NCBI RefSeq assembly: GCF_027923545.1
Contig: NZ_BROH01000001.1
Coordinates: 558,001 to 622,000, forward strand
Length of the DNA: 64,000 nucleotides
Direction of reading: 5' to 3'
DNA from: Sinisalibacter aestuarii
GTDB taxonomy: Bacteria; Pseudomonadota; Alphaproteobacteria; Rhodobacterales; Rhodobacteraceae
A program made the position numbers and the translations under genes. Each line of letters opens with the position of its first letter. Within the stretch, counting starts at the first letter, position 1. Under the pieces are notes generated by a model, which was not told where the DNA came from, made no database searches, and saw only the letters and a program-made list of their open reading frames with translations. Of the stretch, positions 1-8,173 are shown piece by piece.

Positions 1-1
1 G

Positions 2-1195
2 CCGTTTCTGCCCTTCGTTCTCGGTGCGGCGGCGCTTGGCGGGGCGGCATTCTGGGGGCATCGGCGTGCGGTGCGGCGCCTGGCGGCGGAAGCGGCCGCG
101 CCCAGGGCGGATGAGGCGCCGGGCCTGCCGCGCGACTCGATGGGCGATGTGCTCGATCTCGACGAGATCCATGTGCAATTCGCCACCGATCTGGTGACGA
201 TGGTGCTCGATCCGGCGACGGGGCTCGACGCGCGGATCGCCAATATGCGCAACCATGTCGCCAGCGTTTACGGGCTGATCCTGCCGGAAATCCGGCTGAC
301 CGACGATCCGGCGCTGCCCGCGGGCAGCTATGTCGTGCGGATTCACGGTGTCGAGCAGGCGCGCGACCGGCTGGTGCCCGGCCAGGTGCTGGCGATCCTG
401 ACCGGCAGCGAGATCGCGTTGCCGCCGGGCGACGATGTGCAGGAGCCCGTTTACGGTGCGCCGGCGCGCTGGATCGTGCCGGCGGAGCAGGAGGCGGTGG
501 CGCTGCAGGGCGGCACGGTGGTGACTCCGGTGGAGGTGCTGGCGACCCATGTGCTCGAAGTCATGAAGCGCAATTTCGCCCGCCTGCTTAGCCTGAAGGC
601 GCTGCGCCGGCTGCTCGATGAATTCACCAACCTGTCGGATCCGGGGCGGGCCGAGGCCAACCGGCGGCTGCTCGACGAGCTGGTGCCCGACAAGGTGCCC
701 GTCGATCTGTTGCTGACGGTGCTGCGGCTGCTGCTCGAAGAGCGCGTTTCGATCCGCAACCTGCCGCTGATCCTCGAAGCGGTGGCGGAGGCGCGGCCCG
801 TCTATCCCACGCCCGATGCGATCTGCGAACATGTGCGCCAGCGGCTGGGGTTTCAGCTCGTGGCCGAACTCAGGCGCGAGGATGGCACGCTGCCGCTCGT
901 CCAGCTTGCGCCGGAATGGGAAGAGACCTTCACCACCTACCAGATGGATGGCGACCGCGGCGGGCAGGATATTGCCCTGCCGCCCGACGCCTTCACGCGG
1001 CTGGCCGATGGCGTGGCCGAGCGCGTGGCGCGGGCCGGCGAGAATGGCGTTTATCCCGCGATTGTCACATCGGTGCGGCGGCGGCGGTTCCTGCGCACGG
1101 TGCTGGCGGCCAAGGGGATTGCCAACCCGGTCTTGTCTTTCGAGGAGATCGGCACCGAGGCGCGCCCCTCGCTCGTCGGCATGGTGCCGGCATGA
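2..1195 (+). CDS. flhA: Flagellar export gate protein FlhA, C-terminal part (5' end outside window)
   Basis: The reading frame is open from the window edge, so about 397 residues of the roughly 690-residue family are present. The first residues (PFLPFVLGAAALGG) look like the last membrane span. A linker and then the large cytoplasmic domain follow. That domain docks export chaperone-substrate complexes at the flagellar type III export gate in the inner membrane. Recognisable stretches are MRNHVASVYGLILPEIR and the tail ending RRRFLRTVLA. The stop overlaps the fliR start (ATGA), which implies translational coupling inside an export-apparatus operon. The identification is firm; only the N-terminal membrane half cannot be checked here. 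Confidence 0.95.
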   Translation, partial: PFLPFVLGAAALGGAAFWGHRRAVRRLAAEAAAPRADEAPGLPRDSMGDVLDLDEIHVQFATDLVTMVLDPATGLDARIANMRNHVASVYGLILPEIRLTDDPALPAGSYVVRIHGVEQARDRLVPGQVLAILTGSEIALPPGDDVQEPVYGAPARWIVPAEQEAVALQGGTVVTPVEVLATHVLEVMKRNFARLLSLKALRRLLDEFTNLSDPGRAEANRRLLDELVPDKVPVDLLLTVLRLLLEERVSIRNLPLILEAVAEARPVYPTPDAICEHVRQRLGFQLVAELRREDGTLPLVQLAPEWEETFTTYQMDGDRGGQDIALPPDAFTRLADGVAERVARAGENGVYPAIVTSVRRRRFLRTVLAAKGIANPVLSFEEIGTEARPSLVGMVPA

Positions 1196-1968
1196 CGGCG
1201 GATCTGGCCATGCTGGCCAATCTGGGGCAGGGCTGGCTGGTGCTCGCCTTCGCCGTGTTCCTGCGGGTCGGGGCCGCGATGGCGCTGTTTCCCGCCTTCG
1301 GGGAACGCAGCGTGCCCGAACGGGTGCGGCTGGTGCTGGCGCTCGCCTTCACGCTGATCGTGCTGCCCGCCGTCGCCCCCGCGCTGCGCCCGGCGCTGGC
1401 GCAGATGGAGATGCCGGGGATCCTGCTGCTGACGGAGGCGGTGGCCGGGCTCGCCATCGGGGCGGTGATCCGGCTGTTCGTGCTGGTGCTGCAGATGGCC
1501 GGGTCGATGGCGGCGCAGGCGACCTCGCTGGCGCAGATCTTCGGCGGCCAGAACGCCGATCCGCAGCCGGCCATCGGCCATGTTTTGCTTGTGGGCGGGC
1601 TCGCGCTCGCGGTCATGCTGGATCTGCATGTGCGGCTCGCCGGGGTGCTGATCCTGTCCTATGAGGTGTTTCCGCCGGGTGCTTTGCCGGGGGCGGAGAT
1701 CCTGTCGGCCTGGGGGCTGGCGCGGGTGGCGCAGGCCTTTGCGCTGGCCTTCACGCTGGCGGCGCCCTTCGTCGTGGCCTCGCTCGTCTATAACGTCGCG
1801 CTCGGGGTGATCAACCGGGCGATGCCGCAACTGATGGTGGCCTTCGTCGGTGCGCCGGCGATCACCGCGGGGGGGCTGATCCTGCTGTTTCTGACCGCGC
1901 CGATCCTGTTGTCGGTCTGGGGCGAGGGGCTCTTGCGCCTGCTCGCCGATCCGTTCGGGGGCGGCTGA
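1192..1968 (+). CDS. fliR: Flagellar biosynthetic protein FliR
   Basis: The product is 258 residues, normal for FliR, an integral membrane subunit of the flagellar export gate that works with FliP, FliQ, FlhA and FlhB. The sequence is almost entirely hydrophobic helices. It has the family's N-terminal VFLRVGAAMALFPAFGE stretch and the QMAGSMAAQ region near the middle. I chose the ATG at 1192 because it overlaps the flhA stop (ATGA) and gives the usual FliR N-terminus; the frame stays open upstream, inside flhA, without any FliR-like sequence. The stop overlaps the flhB ATG by one base. flhA-fliR-flhB is a common alphaproteobacterial order. Confidence 0.95.
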   Translation: MTADLAMLANLGQGWLVLAFAVFLRVGAAMALFPAFGERSVPERVRLVLALAFTLIVLPAVAPALRPALAQMEMPGILLLTEAVAGLAIGAVIRLFVLVLQMAGSMAAQATSLAQIFGGQNADPQPAIGHVLLVGGLALAVMLDLHVRLAGVLILSYEVFPPGALPGAEILSAWGLARVAQAFALAFTLAAPFVVASLVYNVALGVINRAMPQLMVAFVGAPAITAGGLILLFLTAPILLSVWGEGLLRLLADPFGGG

Positions 1969-3077
1969 TGGCGGAGCCGCAGGAGGAGGACGACAAGCAG
2001 CACGAGCCGAGCCAGAAAAAGCTCGACGATGCCCGGCGCAAGGGCGATGTGCCGCGCTCGGCGGACCTGACCACCGCCGCGGCCTATGGCGGGTTCATCC
2101 TCGTGGCGCTGTCATTCGGCGCGTCCGGGCTGCAATCGACCGGCGCGTCGCTGGCCGGGCTGCTCGCGCGGGCGGGCGAACTTTCGCGTGAGATGTTTGC
2201 CGGCGGCGGGCGGGTGGTGACCGGCGCGATGATGGCCGAGCTGGGCCTGGGCCTGATGCCGTGGCTTCTGGTGCCCGCCGCCTTCGTGCTGATCGCCAGC
2301 ATCGCGCTGCGCAGCTTCACGGTTGCGCCCGAAAAGCTGCAGCCGAAGCTGAGCCGGATCGACCCGATTGCCAATGCAAAGAACAAGTTTGGCCGCGGCG
2401 GGCTGTTCGAGTTTGGCAAGAGCTTCGCCAAACTGACGATCTATTCGGTCGTGCTGGCCGTGTTTCTGTGGCGGCAATTGCCGGAGATGCTCGGTACGCT
2501 CGCGCTCACCCCGGCGCTGGCCACGGTCGTCCTGCTCGATCTCGGGGTGCGGTTCTTCTCGCTCGTGCTGGTGATCGCGCTCGCGATCGGTGGCGTGGAT
2601 TATCTGTGGCAGCGGCAGGAGCATCTGCGCAAGAACCGGATGTCGCGCAAGGAGCTGATGGACGAGGCCAAGCAGAACGAGGGCGACCCGGCGATGAAGC
2701 AGCAGCGCCGGCAGAAGGGCTACGACATCGCGATGAACCGGATGCTGTCGGATGTGCCCGGCGCCGATGTGGTGGTGGTGAACCCGACGCACTACGCCGT
2801 GGCGCTGAAATGGAGCCGGCTGCCCGGCGCTGCGCCGGTTTGCGTCGCCAAGGGGGTGGATGAGGTGGCCGCACGCATCCGCGAACTGGCTGCCGAGGCG
2901 GGCGTGCCGATCCACAGCGATCCGCCGACGGCACGGGCGATCCACGCGACGGTGGAGATCGGACAGGAGATCCGGCCGGAGCATTACCAGGCCATCGCTG
3001 CCGCGATCCGCTTTGCCGAGGAGATGCGCCGCAAGATGCGCGCCCGTCTGGGCGGCGGGCCGGGGGCAAGCCGGTGA
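1968..3077 (+). CDS. flhB: Flagellar export switch protein FlhB
   Basis: FlhB, 369 residues, is the export-gate subunit that switches substrate specificity from rod/hook to filament proteins. The N-terminus (EEDDKQHEPSQKKLDDARRK) and four hydrophobic spans are typical. The cytoplasmic domain carries the autocleavage motif NPTH at residues 272-275, where the family self-cleaves between Asn and Pro. All the residues needed for the switch therefore look intact. The ATG overlaps the fliR stop (TGATG), and the FlhB stop overlaps the next GTG start, so three consecutive genes appear translationally coupled. FliK, encoded at about 13.8 kb, is the expected partner that triggers the switch. Confidence 0.97.
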   Translation: MAEPQEEDDKQHEPSQKKLDDARRKGDVPRSADLTTAAAYGGFILVALSFGASGLQSTGASLAGLLARAGELSREMFAGGGRVVTGAMMAELGLGLMPWLLVPAAFVLIASIALRSFTVAPEKLQPKLSRIDPIANAKNKFGRGGLFEFGKSFAKLTIYSVVLAVFLWRQLPEMLGTLALTPALATVVLLDLGVRFFSLVLVIALAIGGVDYLWQRQEHLRKNRMSRKELMDEAKQNEGDPAMKQQRRQKGYDIAMNRMLSDVPGADVVVVNPTHYAVALKWSRLPGAAPVCVAKGVDEVAARIRELAAEAGVPIHSDPPTARAIHATVEIGQEIRPEHYQAIAAAIRFAEEMRRKMRARLGGGPGASR

Positions 3078-3475
3078 GCGCGGCACCGGGCAAAGACCTG
3101 GCGGCGCTGGAAGCGCTTGCCGGGATGGTGTTTGAGGCGGAACTGGCGCGGCTTGACGCATTGTCGCGCGCCCTCGCGGATCGCAAGGCCGATCTCGCCG
3201 CTCTGGACGGGGCGCGCAGGAAACGGGCCGAAGCCCTGGCCGGCGATTGCGGCGCGGACGATCTGGCGTTCATCACCGGGCAGGATGCCCGCTGGTCGGG
3301 CTGGCTCGGGCGTGAGCGCGCGCGGATTTCGCGCGAGGTGGCCGAGATCGCGGCGCGGCGCGAGGCGCAGCGGCTGCGGGCGCAGACGGCATTCGGCAAG
3401 CGCGATGCCCTGCGGATGATCCGCGAGCGGGAGGCGGCGCGGGCAAGGCAGGTGGCGGCGCGCGTGGCGGAGTAA
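3074..3475 (+). CDS. Small charged coiled-coil protein, FliJ-like by position
   Basis: The product is 133 residues, very rich in Arg, Ala and Glu, with long uninterrupted helix-forming stretches and no membrane segment. It starts at a GTG overlapping the flhB stop (GTGA), so it is almost certainly co-translated with flhB. The composition and size resemble FliJ-type export-gate stalk proteins, and FliJ is otherwise missing next to fliI in this window. FliJ sequences diverge strongly, so the identity is an inference from context and coiled-coil character. An unrelated flagellar accessory protein is the main alternative. The gene ends 15 bp from the convergent fliL stop, leaving little room for a terminator between the two operons. 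Confidence 0.6.
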   Translation: MSAAPGKDLAALEALAGMVFEAELARLDALSRALADRKADLAALDGARRKRAEALAGDCGADDLAFITGQDARWSGWLGRERARISREVAEIAARREAQRLRAQTAFGKRDALRMIREREAARARQVAARVAE

Positions 3476-3490
3476 TGGGCCGGGGCGGGC

Positions 3491-4000
3491 CTACATGTCT
3501 TGCCGGGCGATATCGGTGATCAGGATGCTTTTCACGCTCGCGCCCAGCTCGGCGCGGGCGGTTTCCAGCAGGCCGGTGCGCAAGGTGTCCATCTTGCGGC
3601 CCTCGGTGAAGGCACCGTTGAAGCCGCCGGAATTGGCGTGGTCGAACAGGACCTGAAGGAAGGCGTCGCGCAGTTTCGGCTCGCGCTGGTAGATCGGCTC
3701 GGAACCGCCGGTGGGCACTTCGAGGCTGATCGACAGCACCACCAGCGCCGCGATCCTTTCCTCCGTCACGACCGGGATCACGAACTGGTTGCTGAGCTTT
3801 ACGAAATCCGTGTCCGCCGGGCCGGCCTCGGCCTCCGGGTCGATCCCGGCGGCCTCCAGCGCCTCGGCCATTGCCGCGCAATCGCAGGGGCAGGTGCCAT
3901 CGGCGACCGCCGGGGCGGGGGCAGGCCGCAGGGCGAGCCCGGCGCCGGTGCCCGCGCCAAGCCCGACGATCGCAAGAAGAACGGGAAGGATCTTGCCCAT
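3491..4000 (-). CDS. fliL: Flagellar basal body-associated protein FliL
   Basis: FliL-family protein, 169 residues, last gene of the leftward basal-body operon. Residues 4-25 form one membrane span, followed by a short Ala/Pro-rich linker. The periplasmic domain has the FliL-like block FVKLSNQFVIPVV and a C-terminal half containing LRDAFLQVLFDH. FliL surrounds the stator and supports torque generation. The linker carries a CPCDC cluster (about residues 37-41), which I do not recognise as a standard FliL feature and which may form disulfides in the periplasm. It lies 8 bp downstream of flgH. FliL placed after flgH in a rod-gene operon is usual for alphaproteobacteria. Confidence 0.85.
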   Translation of the reverse strand: MGKILPVLLAIVGLGAGTGAGLALRPAPAPAVADGTCPCDCAAMAEALEAAGIDPEAEAGPADTDFVKLSNQFVIPVVTEERIAALVVLSISLEVPTGGSEPIYQREPKLRDAFLQVLFDHANSGGFNGAFTEGRKMDTLRTGLLETARAELGASVKSILITDIARQDM

Positions 4001-4008
4001 CGCGCGCC

Positions 4009-4743
4009 TCAGAACGGCATGACCATATCGGTCACCTGCTGGCCGAGCCGGGGCTGCTGCATATTGGTGATCTGGCCGCGCCCGCCATAGGAGATCCGCG
4101 CCGAGGCGATCTTGTCATAGGGGATTTCGTTCTGGCGCGAAATATCTTCGGGCCGCACGAAGCCGGTGACGAGCAATTCGCGCAGCTCGTAGTTAACCCG
4201 TACCTCCTGGCTGCCCTGAATCTGCAGGATGCCGTTGGGCAATGTGCCGACCACGGTGGCGGCGATGCGCAGGGTGATCTTTTCGTTGCGCCGGGTGGTG
4301 CCGTCGCCCGCGGCGGCGCTGGACGAGCTGGTCGAGAGGCCGGGGGCCAGTTCGAGCTCGGCCAGGGGCGCCTCTTCCTCGAAACCGAGCAGCGCGCCCA
4401 CACTCATATTCTCGCTGCCGCTGCGCCCGCGCTGTGAGCTGGCCGACAGTTCGGCCTGATCGTCGATCTCGATGGCCACGGTCAGGATGTCGCCCGCCTG
4501 GCGTGCCCGGCGGTCGCCAAGCAGCGACCGGCGGCCGGCGGTCCAGAGCGAGGCGCTGTCGATCTCGCGCCGGGCCGACACGTCGCGCGGCAGGGGCATC
4601 GTGCTCATCGCCTGCGCTTCGCGGCTGTCTTCGATCGAGGTCATGGAGGGCGGGCGGCCGAGATCGCGCACCTTGTCATCGCATCCGGTGAGGGCGAGGA
4701 GCGCGAAGGCGGTCAGGGCGAGGGGCATGGGTTTGGGCAGCAT
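4009..4743 (-). CDS. flgH: Flagellar L-ring lipoprotein FlgH
   Basis: FlgH, 244 residues, is the outer-membrane L-ring subunit. It has a lipoprotein signal peptide with lipobox LTGC (Cys at about residue 21), so it should be acylated and anchored in the outer membrane. The ASLWTAGRRSLLGDRRARQAGD region and the C-terminal blocks (NGILQIQGSQEVRVNYE, then GYGG-like RISYGGRGQI) match the family. Length is normal. It follows flgA by 9 bp and is followed by fliL, within the operon reading from flgB leftward. The P-ring gene flgI is not in this window, although FlgA, the P-ring chaperone, is encoded next door. Confidence 0.95.
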   Translation of the reverse strand: MLPKPMPLALTAFALLALTGCDDKVRDLGRPPSMTSIEDSREAQAMSTMPLPRDVSARREIDSASLWTAGRRSLLGDRRARQAGDILTVAIEIDDQAELSASSQRGRSGSENMSVGALLGFEEEAPLAELELAPGLSTSSSSAAAGDGTTRRNEKITLRIAATVVGTLPNGILQIQGSQEVRVNYELRELLVTGFVRPEDISRQNEIPYDKIASARISYGGRGQITNMQQPRLGQQVTDMVMPF

Positions 4744-4752
4744 GAGCGTCTC

Positions 4753-5202
4753 TCAGTTGACGGGAAGATCGGGAAAGCGGGTGGCGCCGGGGGCAACCGT
4801 GACGGTGCCGTCATCGCGCACGATGCCGGTGATCATCTGGCGCGAGGCGAGGTTCATCACGCGGAGCCTGTCGCCCACCCCGGCGCGGCCGAGCGCGCGG
4901 CCTTCGGCGGCGATCATCAGGCCGCCGGCGCGGTAGAACAGGGTGACGATCTGGTTGCGGGCGACGATGGCGGGCGGGCCGACCTCGTTGGAGCGGACCG
5001 GCCGCCCGGCATAGAGCACCACGCGCGCCTCCTGCCCGATCACCTCATCAAGGCTTACATAGGTGCCTGCGATATCCCCGGCGACGAGCGTGACATCGCC
5101 CGGTGTGAGGATCGACTGGGCGCGGATGGTGCGTGCGGCGATGACCGTATCGGCCTGGGCCGGCGTGGCCATGAGGGCGAGCAGGGCGAACAGGCGCGTC
5201 AT
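4753..5202 (-). CDS. flgA: Flagellar P-ring assembly chaperone FlgA
   Basis: FlgA acts in the periplasm as a chaperone for P-ring (FlgI) assembly. The product is 149 residues with a Sec signal peptide (LFALLALMATPAQA, cleavage predicted after residue 17 or so). This is shorter than enterobacterial FlgA (about 220), because it lacks the N-terminal domain and keeps essentially the SAF/beta-clip domain. The short form is usual in alphaproteobacteria. The C-terminal block (GDRLRVMNLASRQMITGIV) is the clearest family match. Its ATG overlaps the flgG stop, and flgH follows after 9 bp. No flgI is seen here. Confidence 0.9.
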   Translation of the reverse strand: MTRLFALLALMATPAQADTVIAARTIRAQSILTPGDVTLVAGDIAGTYVSLDEVIGQEARVVLYAGRPVRSNEVGPPAIVARNQIVTLFYRAGGLMIAAEGRALGRAGVGDRLRVMNLASRQMITGIVRDDGTVTVAPGATRFPDLPVN

Positions 5203-5987
5203 CAGCGCACCTGCGTGGTGGCGGCGAGCATCTGGTCGGCGGCGGTGATGACCTTCGAGTTGAGTTCGTAACCGCGCTGGGCCTCGATCAGCTCGGTGAT
5301 TTCCTTCACCGCATCGACCGAGCTTTGCTCCTTGTAGCCCTGCCGCAGCGTGCCGAGCCCGTTTTCGCCGGGCGCGTCGATCAGCGGCGGGCCGGAGGCC
5401 TCGGTTTCAAGGAAGGTGTTGGAGCCGATTGCCTCAAGCCCCTGCTCGTTGGTGAACTGGGCCAGGGTGAACTGGCCGAGCAGCTTGGCCTGCACCTCGT
5501 CGTTGAAATAGGCGTAGACCTCGCCATCGGCGTTGATCGAGATCGCGCGCGTTTCGATCGGGATGGTGATCTCGGGCACCACGGGGAAGCCTTCGGAGGT
5601 GACGATCAGCCCCTCGCCGTTGCGCTTCAGCCCGCCATCGCGGGTGTAGCCGGACAGGCCGGAGGGCAGGGTGATCTCAAGATAGCCGCGCCCCTCAATG
5701 GCGATGTCGAGGTCGCCGCCGGTCTGGTTGAGGGTGCCCTGGGCGATCTGCATCGAGACCGCGGCGGGCCGCACGCCGAGGCCGAGCTGCACGCCGGTGG
5801 GCAGCACGGTGCCATCGGTGGCGTTGATCGTGCCGGGCCGGGTCATCTGCTGATAGTGCAGATCGGCGAATTCGGCGCGCCGCGCGTTGTAACCCGTGGT
5901 GGACATGTTGGCGAGGTTGTTGGAGATCGTCTCCACCCGCATCTGCTGGGCCAGCATCCCCGTGGCGGCGATTTTCAGGGCGCGCAT
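5202..5987 (-). CDS. flgG: Flagellar distal rod protein FlgG
   Basis: FlgG, 261 residues, forms the distal rod. The N-terminal rod signature NNLANMSTTGYNARR (residues 23-37) and the C-terminal helix with EITELIEAQRGYELNSKVI are both intact, so the coiled domain of axial proteins is complete. The protein has no signal peptide, as expected for a type III export substrate. A purine-rich SD-like stretch (GGAAAGGAG) precedes the ATG. It lies 16 bp downstream of flgF and overlaps flgA by one base. Confidence 0.97.
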   Translation of the reverse strand: MRALKIAATGMLAQQMRVETISNNLANMSTTGYNARRAEFADLHYQQMTRPGTINATDGTVLPTGVQLGLGVRPAAVSMQIAQGTLNQTGGDLDIAIEGRGYLEITLPSGLSGYTRDGGLKRNGEGLIVTSEGFPVVPEITIPIETRAISINADGEVYAYFNDEVQAKLLGQFTLAQFTNEQGLEAIGSNTFLETEASGPPLIDAPGENGLGTLRQGYKEQSSVDAVKEITELIEAQRGYELNSKVITAADQMLAATTQVR

Positions 5988-6003
5988 GGCAGCTCCTTTC
6001 CGG

Positions 6004-6723
6004 TTACTTGCCGAGGGTTTCGATCACGGCGCGGATGCGCTCGTGCTCGCGGTCGAGGAAGGACTGGCCCTGCTCATAGGCGCGCTGGATCTCGATCATC
6101 CGGGCGACTTCGCCAATCGGGTCGACGTTCGAGGCTTCGAGATACCCCTGCAGGATCGTGGCGCCCTCGATCAGAGGTTCGGCGCCGCCCGGCACCTCGA
6201 AGCGCACGCCGTCGCGGTGGCGCATGTCGAGCGGGTCGGCGGGCAGCCAGAGGCCGATCTGGGCGAGCGGCTGGCCGTCCGCCGACATGGTGCCATCGGC
6301 GGCGATGGCGATCTGCCCGCCATCGGGCGGGGCGAAGACGGGGGCGCCGCCGGCATCGAGCAGGCGGTAGCCGTCAAGCGTGGTGAGCTCTCCCGTGGGT
6401 GCGGGCGTGAAGGCGCCGGCGCGGGTGAGCATCGGCCCCTCGGGGCCCTCGATCATGAAAAACCCCTCGCCCTCGATGGCGAGGTCGAAGCTGCCATTGG
6501 TCTGGGTCAGCGGAGCCTGGTCGAGCCGGGTATCGCGCACGCTGGCGGTGGCCATCGACAGCGACGGATCGCCGGGGGCGAGGGCGCGCACGAATTCGGA
6601 GAAAACCACGCCTTCGCGCCGGTAGCCGGTGGTGGAAGCGTTGGCGATGTTATGCGCCACGGCCTGCATTTCGGCCATCAGGCCCGATTGGCGGGTGAGG
6701 GTGGTGTAACCGGCATTGTCCAT
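6004..6723 (-). CDS. flgF: Flagellar proximal rod protein FlgF
   Basis: FlgF, 239 residues, is a proximal rod subunit. The axial-protein signature HNIANASTTGYRREG is present near residues 24-38, and the C-terminal helix contains VARMIEIQRAYEQGQSF. It resembles FlgG but has the shorter central part and the FlgF-like N-terminus (MDNAGYTTLTRQSGL). It lies immediately after fliQ, with one base between the fliQ stop and its ATG, so the export gene and the rod genes are translated from one message. Exported by the flagellar type III system; no cleavable signal. Confidence 0.95.
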   Translation of the reverse strand: MDNAGYTTLTRQSGLMAEMQAVAHNIANASTTGYRREGVVFSEFVRALAPGDPSLSMATASVRDTRLDQAPLTQTNGSFDLAIEGEGFFMIEGPEGPMLTRAGAFTPAPTGELTTLDGYRLLDAGGAPVFAPPDGGQIAIAADGTMSADGQPLAQIGLWLPADPLDMRHRDGVRFEVPGGAEPLIEGATILQGYLEASNVDPIGEVARMIEIQRAYEQGQSFLDREHERIRAVIETLGK

Positions 6724-6724
6724 C

Positions 6725-6994
6725 TCATCCCCCCGCGATCAGGGGCACGATGGTGCCCTGGAAATAGGCGGTGAGCGTGTCGGACATGAAGCCCATCGAC
6801 AGCCAGAACACTCCGAGGATTGCCGCGAGTTTCGGCACGAAGGTGAGCGTCATTTCCTGGATCGAGGTGAGCGCCTGGAACAGGCCCACGGCGATCCCGG
6901 CGACGAGGGCGACGGTGAGGATCGGCAGCGAGACGATCACCGCGTTCCACAGCCCTTCGCGCAGGGTGTCGTAGAAGATGATCTCGTTCATCAT
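6725..6994 (-). CDS. fliQ: Flagellar export gate protein FliQ
   Basis: FliQ, 89 residues, has two membrane helices (about residues 16-38 and 53-75) and the family block LFQALTSIQEMTLTFVPKL. It is a small subunit of the export gate in the inner membrane, assembling with FliP and FliR. Instead of following fliP, it sits between fliE and flgF within the rod operon. Its ATG overlaps the fliE stop (ATGA). The placement suggests that gate and rod proteins are made together. Confidence 0.95.
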   Translation of the reverse strand: MMNEIIFYDTLREGLWNAVIVSLPILTVALVAGIAVGLFQALTSIQEMTLTFVPKLAAILGVFWLSMGFMSDTLTAYFQGTIVPLIAGG

Positions 6995-7284
6995 ACCGGC
7001 ATCCTCAGGATTTCCTGGTAGGCTTCGACCACCTTGTTGCGCACCGTTACCGCCGTTTCGACGGCAAGCTCGGTCTGGGCGAGGGCCTGAACCAGCGCGT
7101 GCGGATCGGCGTTTCCGATCATCGACGCGCTGGCCACCTGTTCGCCCCGGTTGAGCGTTTCGGCGAAATCGCCCGCCAGCCGGGCGAAGGCTTCGCCCGC
7201 GCCGCCACTTTCTCCGGCTTTCGGCTGGGTGGCGGGCCGTGTTGCGGCATAGCCCTGAGCGGCGAGGGTGGATTTGATGTCCAT
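6991..7284 (-). CDS. fliE: Flagellar hook-basal body complex protein FliE
   Basis: FliE, 97 residues, links the MS-ring to the proximal rod and is among the first exported axial proteins. The C-terminal half (VQALAQTELAVETAVTVRNK, then VVEAYQEILRMPV) is the conserved part and is intact, including the terminal MPV. The N-terminal 35 residues are low-complexity and variable, as in other members. It follows flgC by 9 bp and overlaps fliQ by four bases. Confidence 0.95.
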   Translation of the reverse strand: MDIKSTLAAQGYAATRPATQPKAGESGGAGEAFARLAGDFAETLNRGEQVASASMIGNADPHALVQALAQTELAVETAVTVRNKVVEAYQEILRMPV

Positions 7285-7293
7285 TCAGGCCTC

Positions 7294-7689
7294 CTATTTC
7301 CGGAGCAGATCGAGCAGCCCGCGCGACATTTGCCGCGCCTGCTCGAACATCTTGAGGTTCGCCTCGTAGCTGCGCTGCGCTTCGCGCGCGTCGGCGATCT
7401 CGATCACGAGATCGACATTCGATCCTTGGTAATAGCCGCTGTCATCGGCCATCGGGTGAGAGGGGTCGTAGATCATCGGCAGGGTGGTCCGGTCGAGCCG
7501 CACCGGGCCGGTTTCGACCAGCCCCGTCATGCGCCCGCCCTCGACCATCTGTTCGAAGGCGACGATCTTGCGCCGGTAGCCCGGCGTATCGGCGTTGGCG
7601 ATGTTTTCGGAGGTATGGCGCAGGCGGGTGGCCTGCGACTGCATCCCGCTCATCGCGGCCTGTTTGGCGGAAGAGAGAAGATCGCCCAT
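7294..7689 (-). CDS. flgC: Flagellar proximal rod protein FlgC
   Basis: FlgC, 131 residues, is a proximal rod subunit of normal length. It carries the axial signature ENIANADTPGYRRK at about residues 28-41, the central GSNVDLVIEIADAREAQRSY region, and a C-terminal helix ending SRGLLDLLRK. Second gene of the leftward basal-body operon, 3 bp after flgB and 9 bp before fliE. The order flgB-flgC-fliE is the canonical start of such operons. Confidence 0.96.
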   Translation of the reverse strand: MGDLLSSAKQAAMSGMQSQATRLRHTSENIANADTPGYRRKIVAFEQMVEGGRMTGLVETGPVRLDRTTLPMIYDPSHPMADDSGYYQGSNVDLVIEIADAREAQRSYEANLKMFEQARQMSRGLLDLLRK

Positions 7690-7692
7690 CGC

Positions 7693-8085
7693 CTACCCTC
7701 GCCCGCCCACGGAACTGCGCAGGATCGTCATCGCCGAGCGGTAGATGGCGAGCGCCCGGTCGTGCTCGCCCTTTGCCTCGGCGGCGGCGAACATCTCCTG
7801 CTCCAGCGATACGGTGTTGCCGTTCGGCGCGGCGGCGTTGGGCCGGTGGACAGCCTGCGCCTGCCGCGCCGGCTCGTCAGGGCGGGTGAGATCGTGGCCC
7901 GGGCGGGTGGCGTGCAGCGCGCCCGTGGCATTTGCCCGAAAGGTCTCGCCGAAGGAGGCGAGATCGCGGGCGCGGTAACCGGGGGTATCGGCATTGGCCA
8001 CATTCCCGGCGATCACGGCCTGGCGTGCGGCGGAATGCGTCGCCATCGCCTGCGCCATCGAAAAGATACCAAGATTTTCAAACAT
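7693..8085 (-). CDS. flgB: Flagellar proximal rod protein FlgB
   Basis: FlgB, 130 residues, is a proximal rod subunit and the first gene of the leftward basal-body operon. The signature GNVANADTPGYRARD is present at about residues 27-41, and the C-terminal helix contains LAIYRSAMTILRSSVG. An in-frame ATG lies 90 bp further upstream. I chose the ATG at 8085 because a good ribosome-binding site (GGAGAAG) lies 5-6 bases before it and MFENLGIFSMA is a typical FlgB start. The divergent fliI starts 88 bp away, so the promoter for this operon should lie in that short gap, where a CtrA-like box is visible. Confidence 0.95.
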   Translation of the reverse strand: MFENLGIFSMAQAMATHSAARQAVIAGNVANADTPGYRARDLASFGETFRANATGALHATRPGHDLTRPDEPARQAQAVHRPNAAAPNGNTVSLEQEMFAAAEAKGEHDRALAIYRSAMTILRSSVGGRG

Positions 8086-8108
8086 CGGGGCTTCTCCCGC
8101 GATTTCGT

Positions 8109-8123
8109 TCAACCAAGGCTTAA
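8109..8123. promoter_or_regulatory. CtrA-like box between flgB and fliI
   Basis: On the minus strand this reads TTAA-N7-TTGA, one mismatch from the CtrA full-site consensus TTAA-N7-TTAA. It lies 24 bp upstream of the flgB start codon and about 50 bp upstream of fliI, in the only space available for both promoters. CtrA is an established regulator of flagellar genes in Rhodobacteraceae. One near-consensus site is weak evidence by itself, and the location is the main support. Confidence 0.4.
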
Positions 8124-8173
8124 CCCTGATTCCTTTAGAAACGGTTTCAGGCACCCCAAGCCGGAGAAAAATC

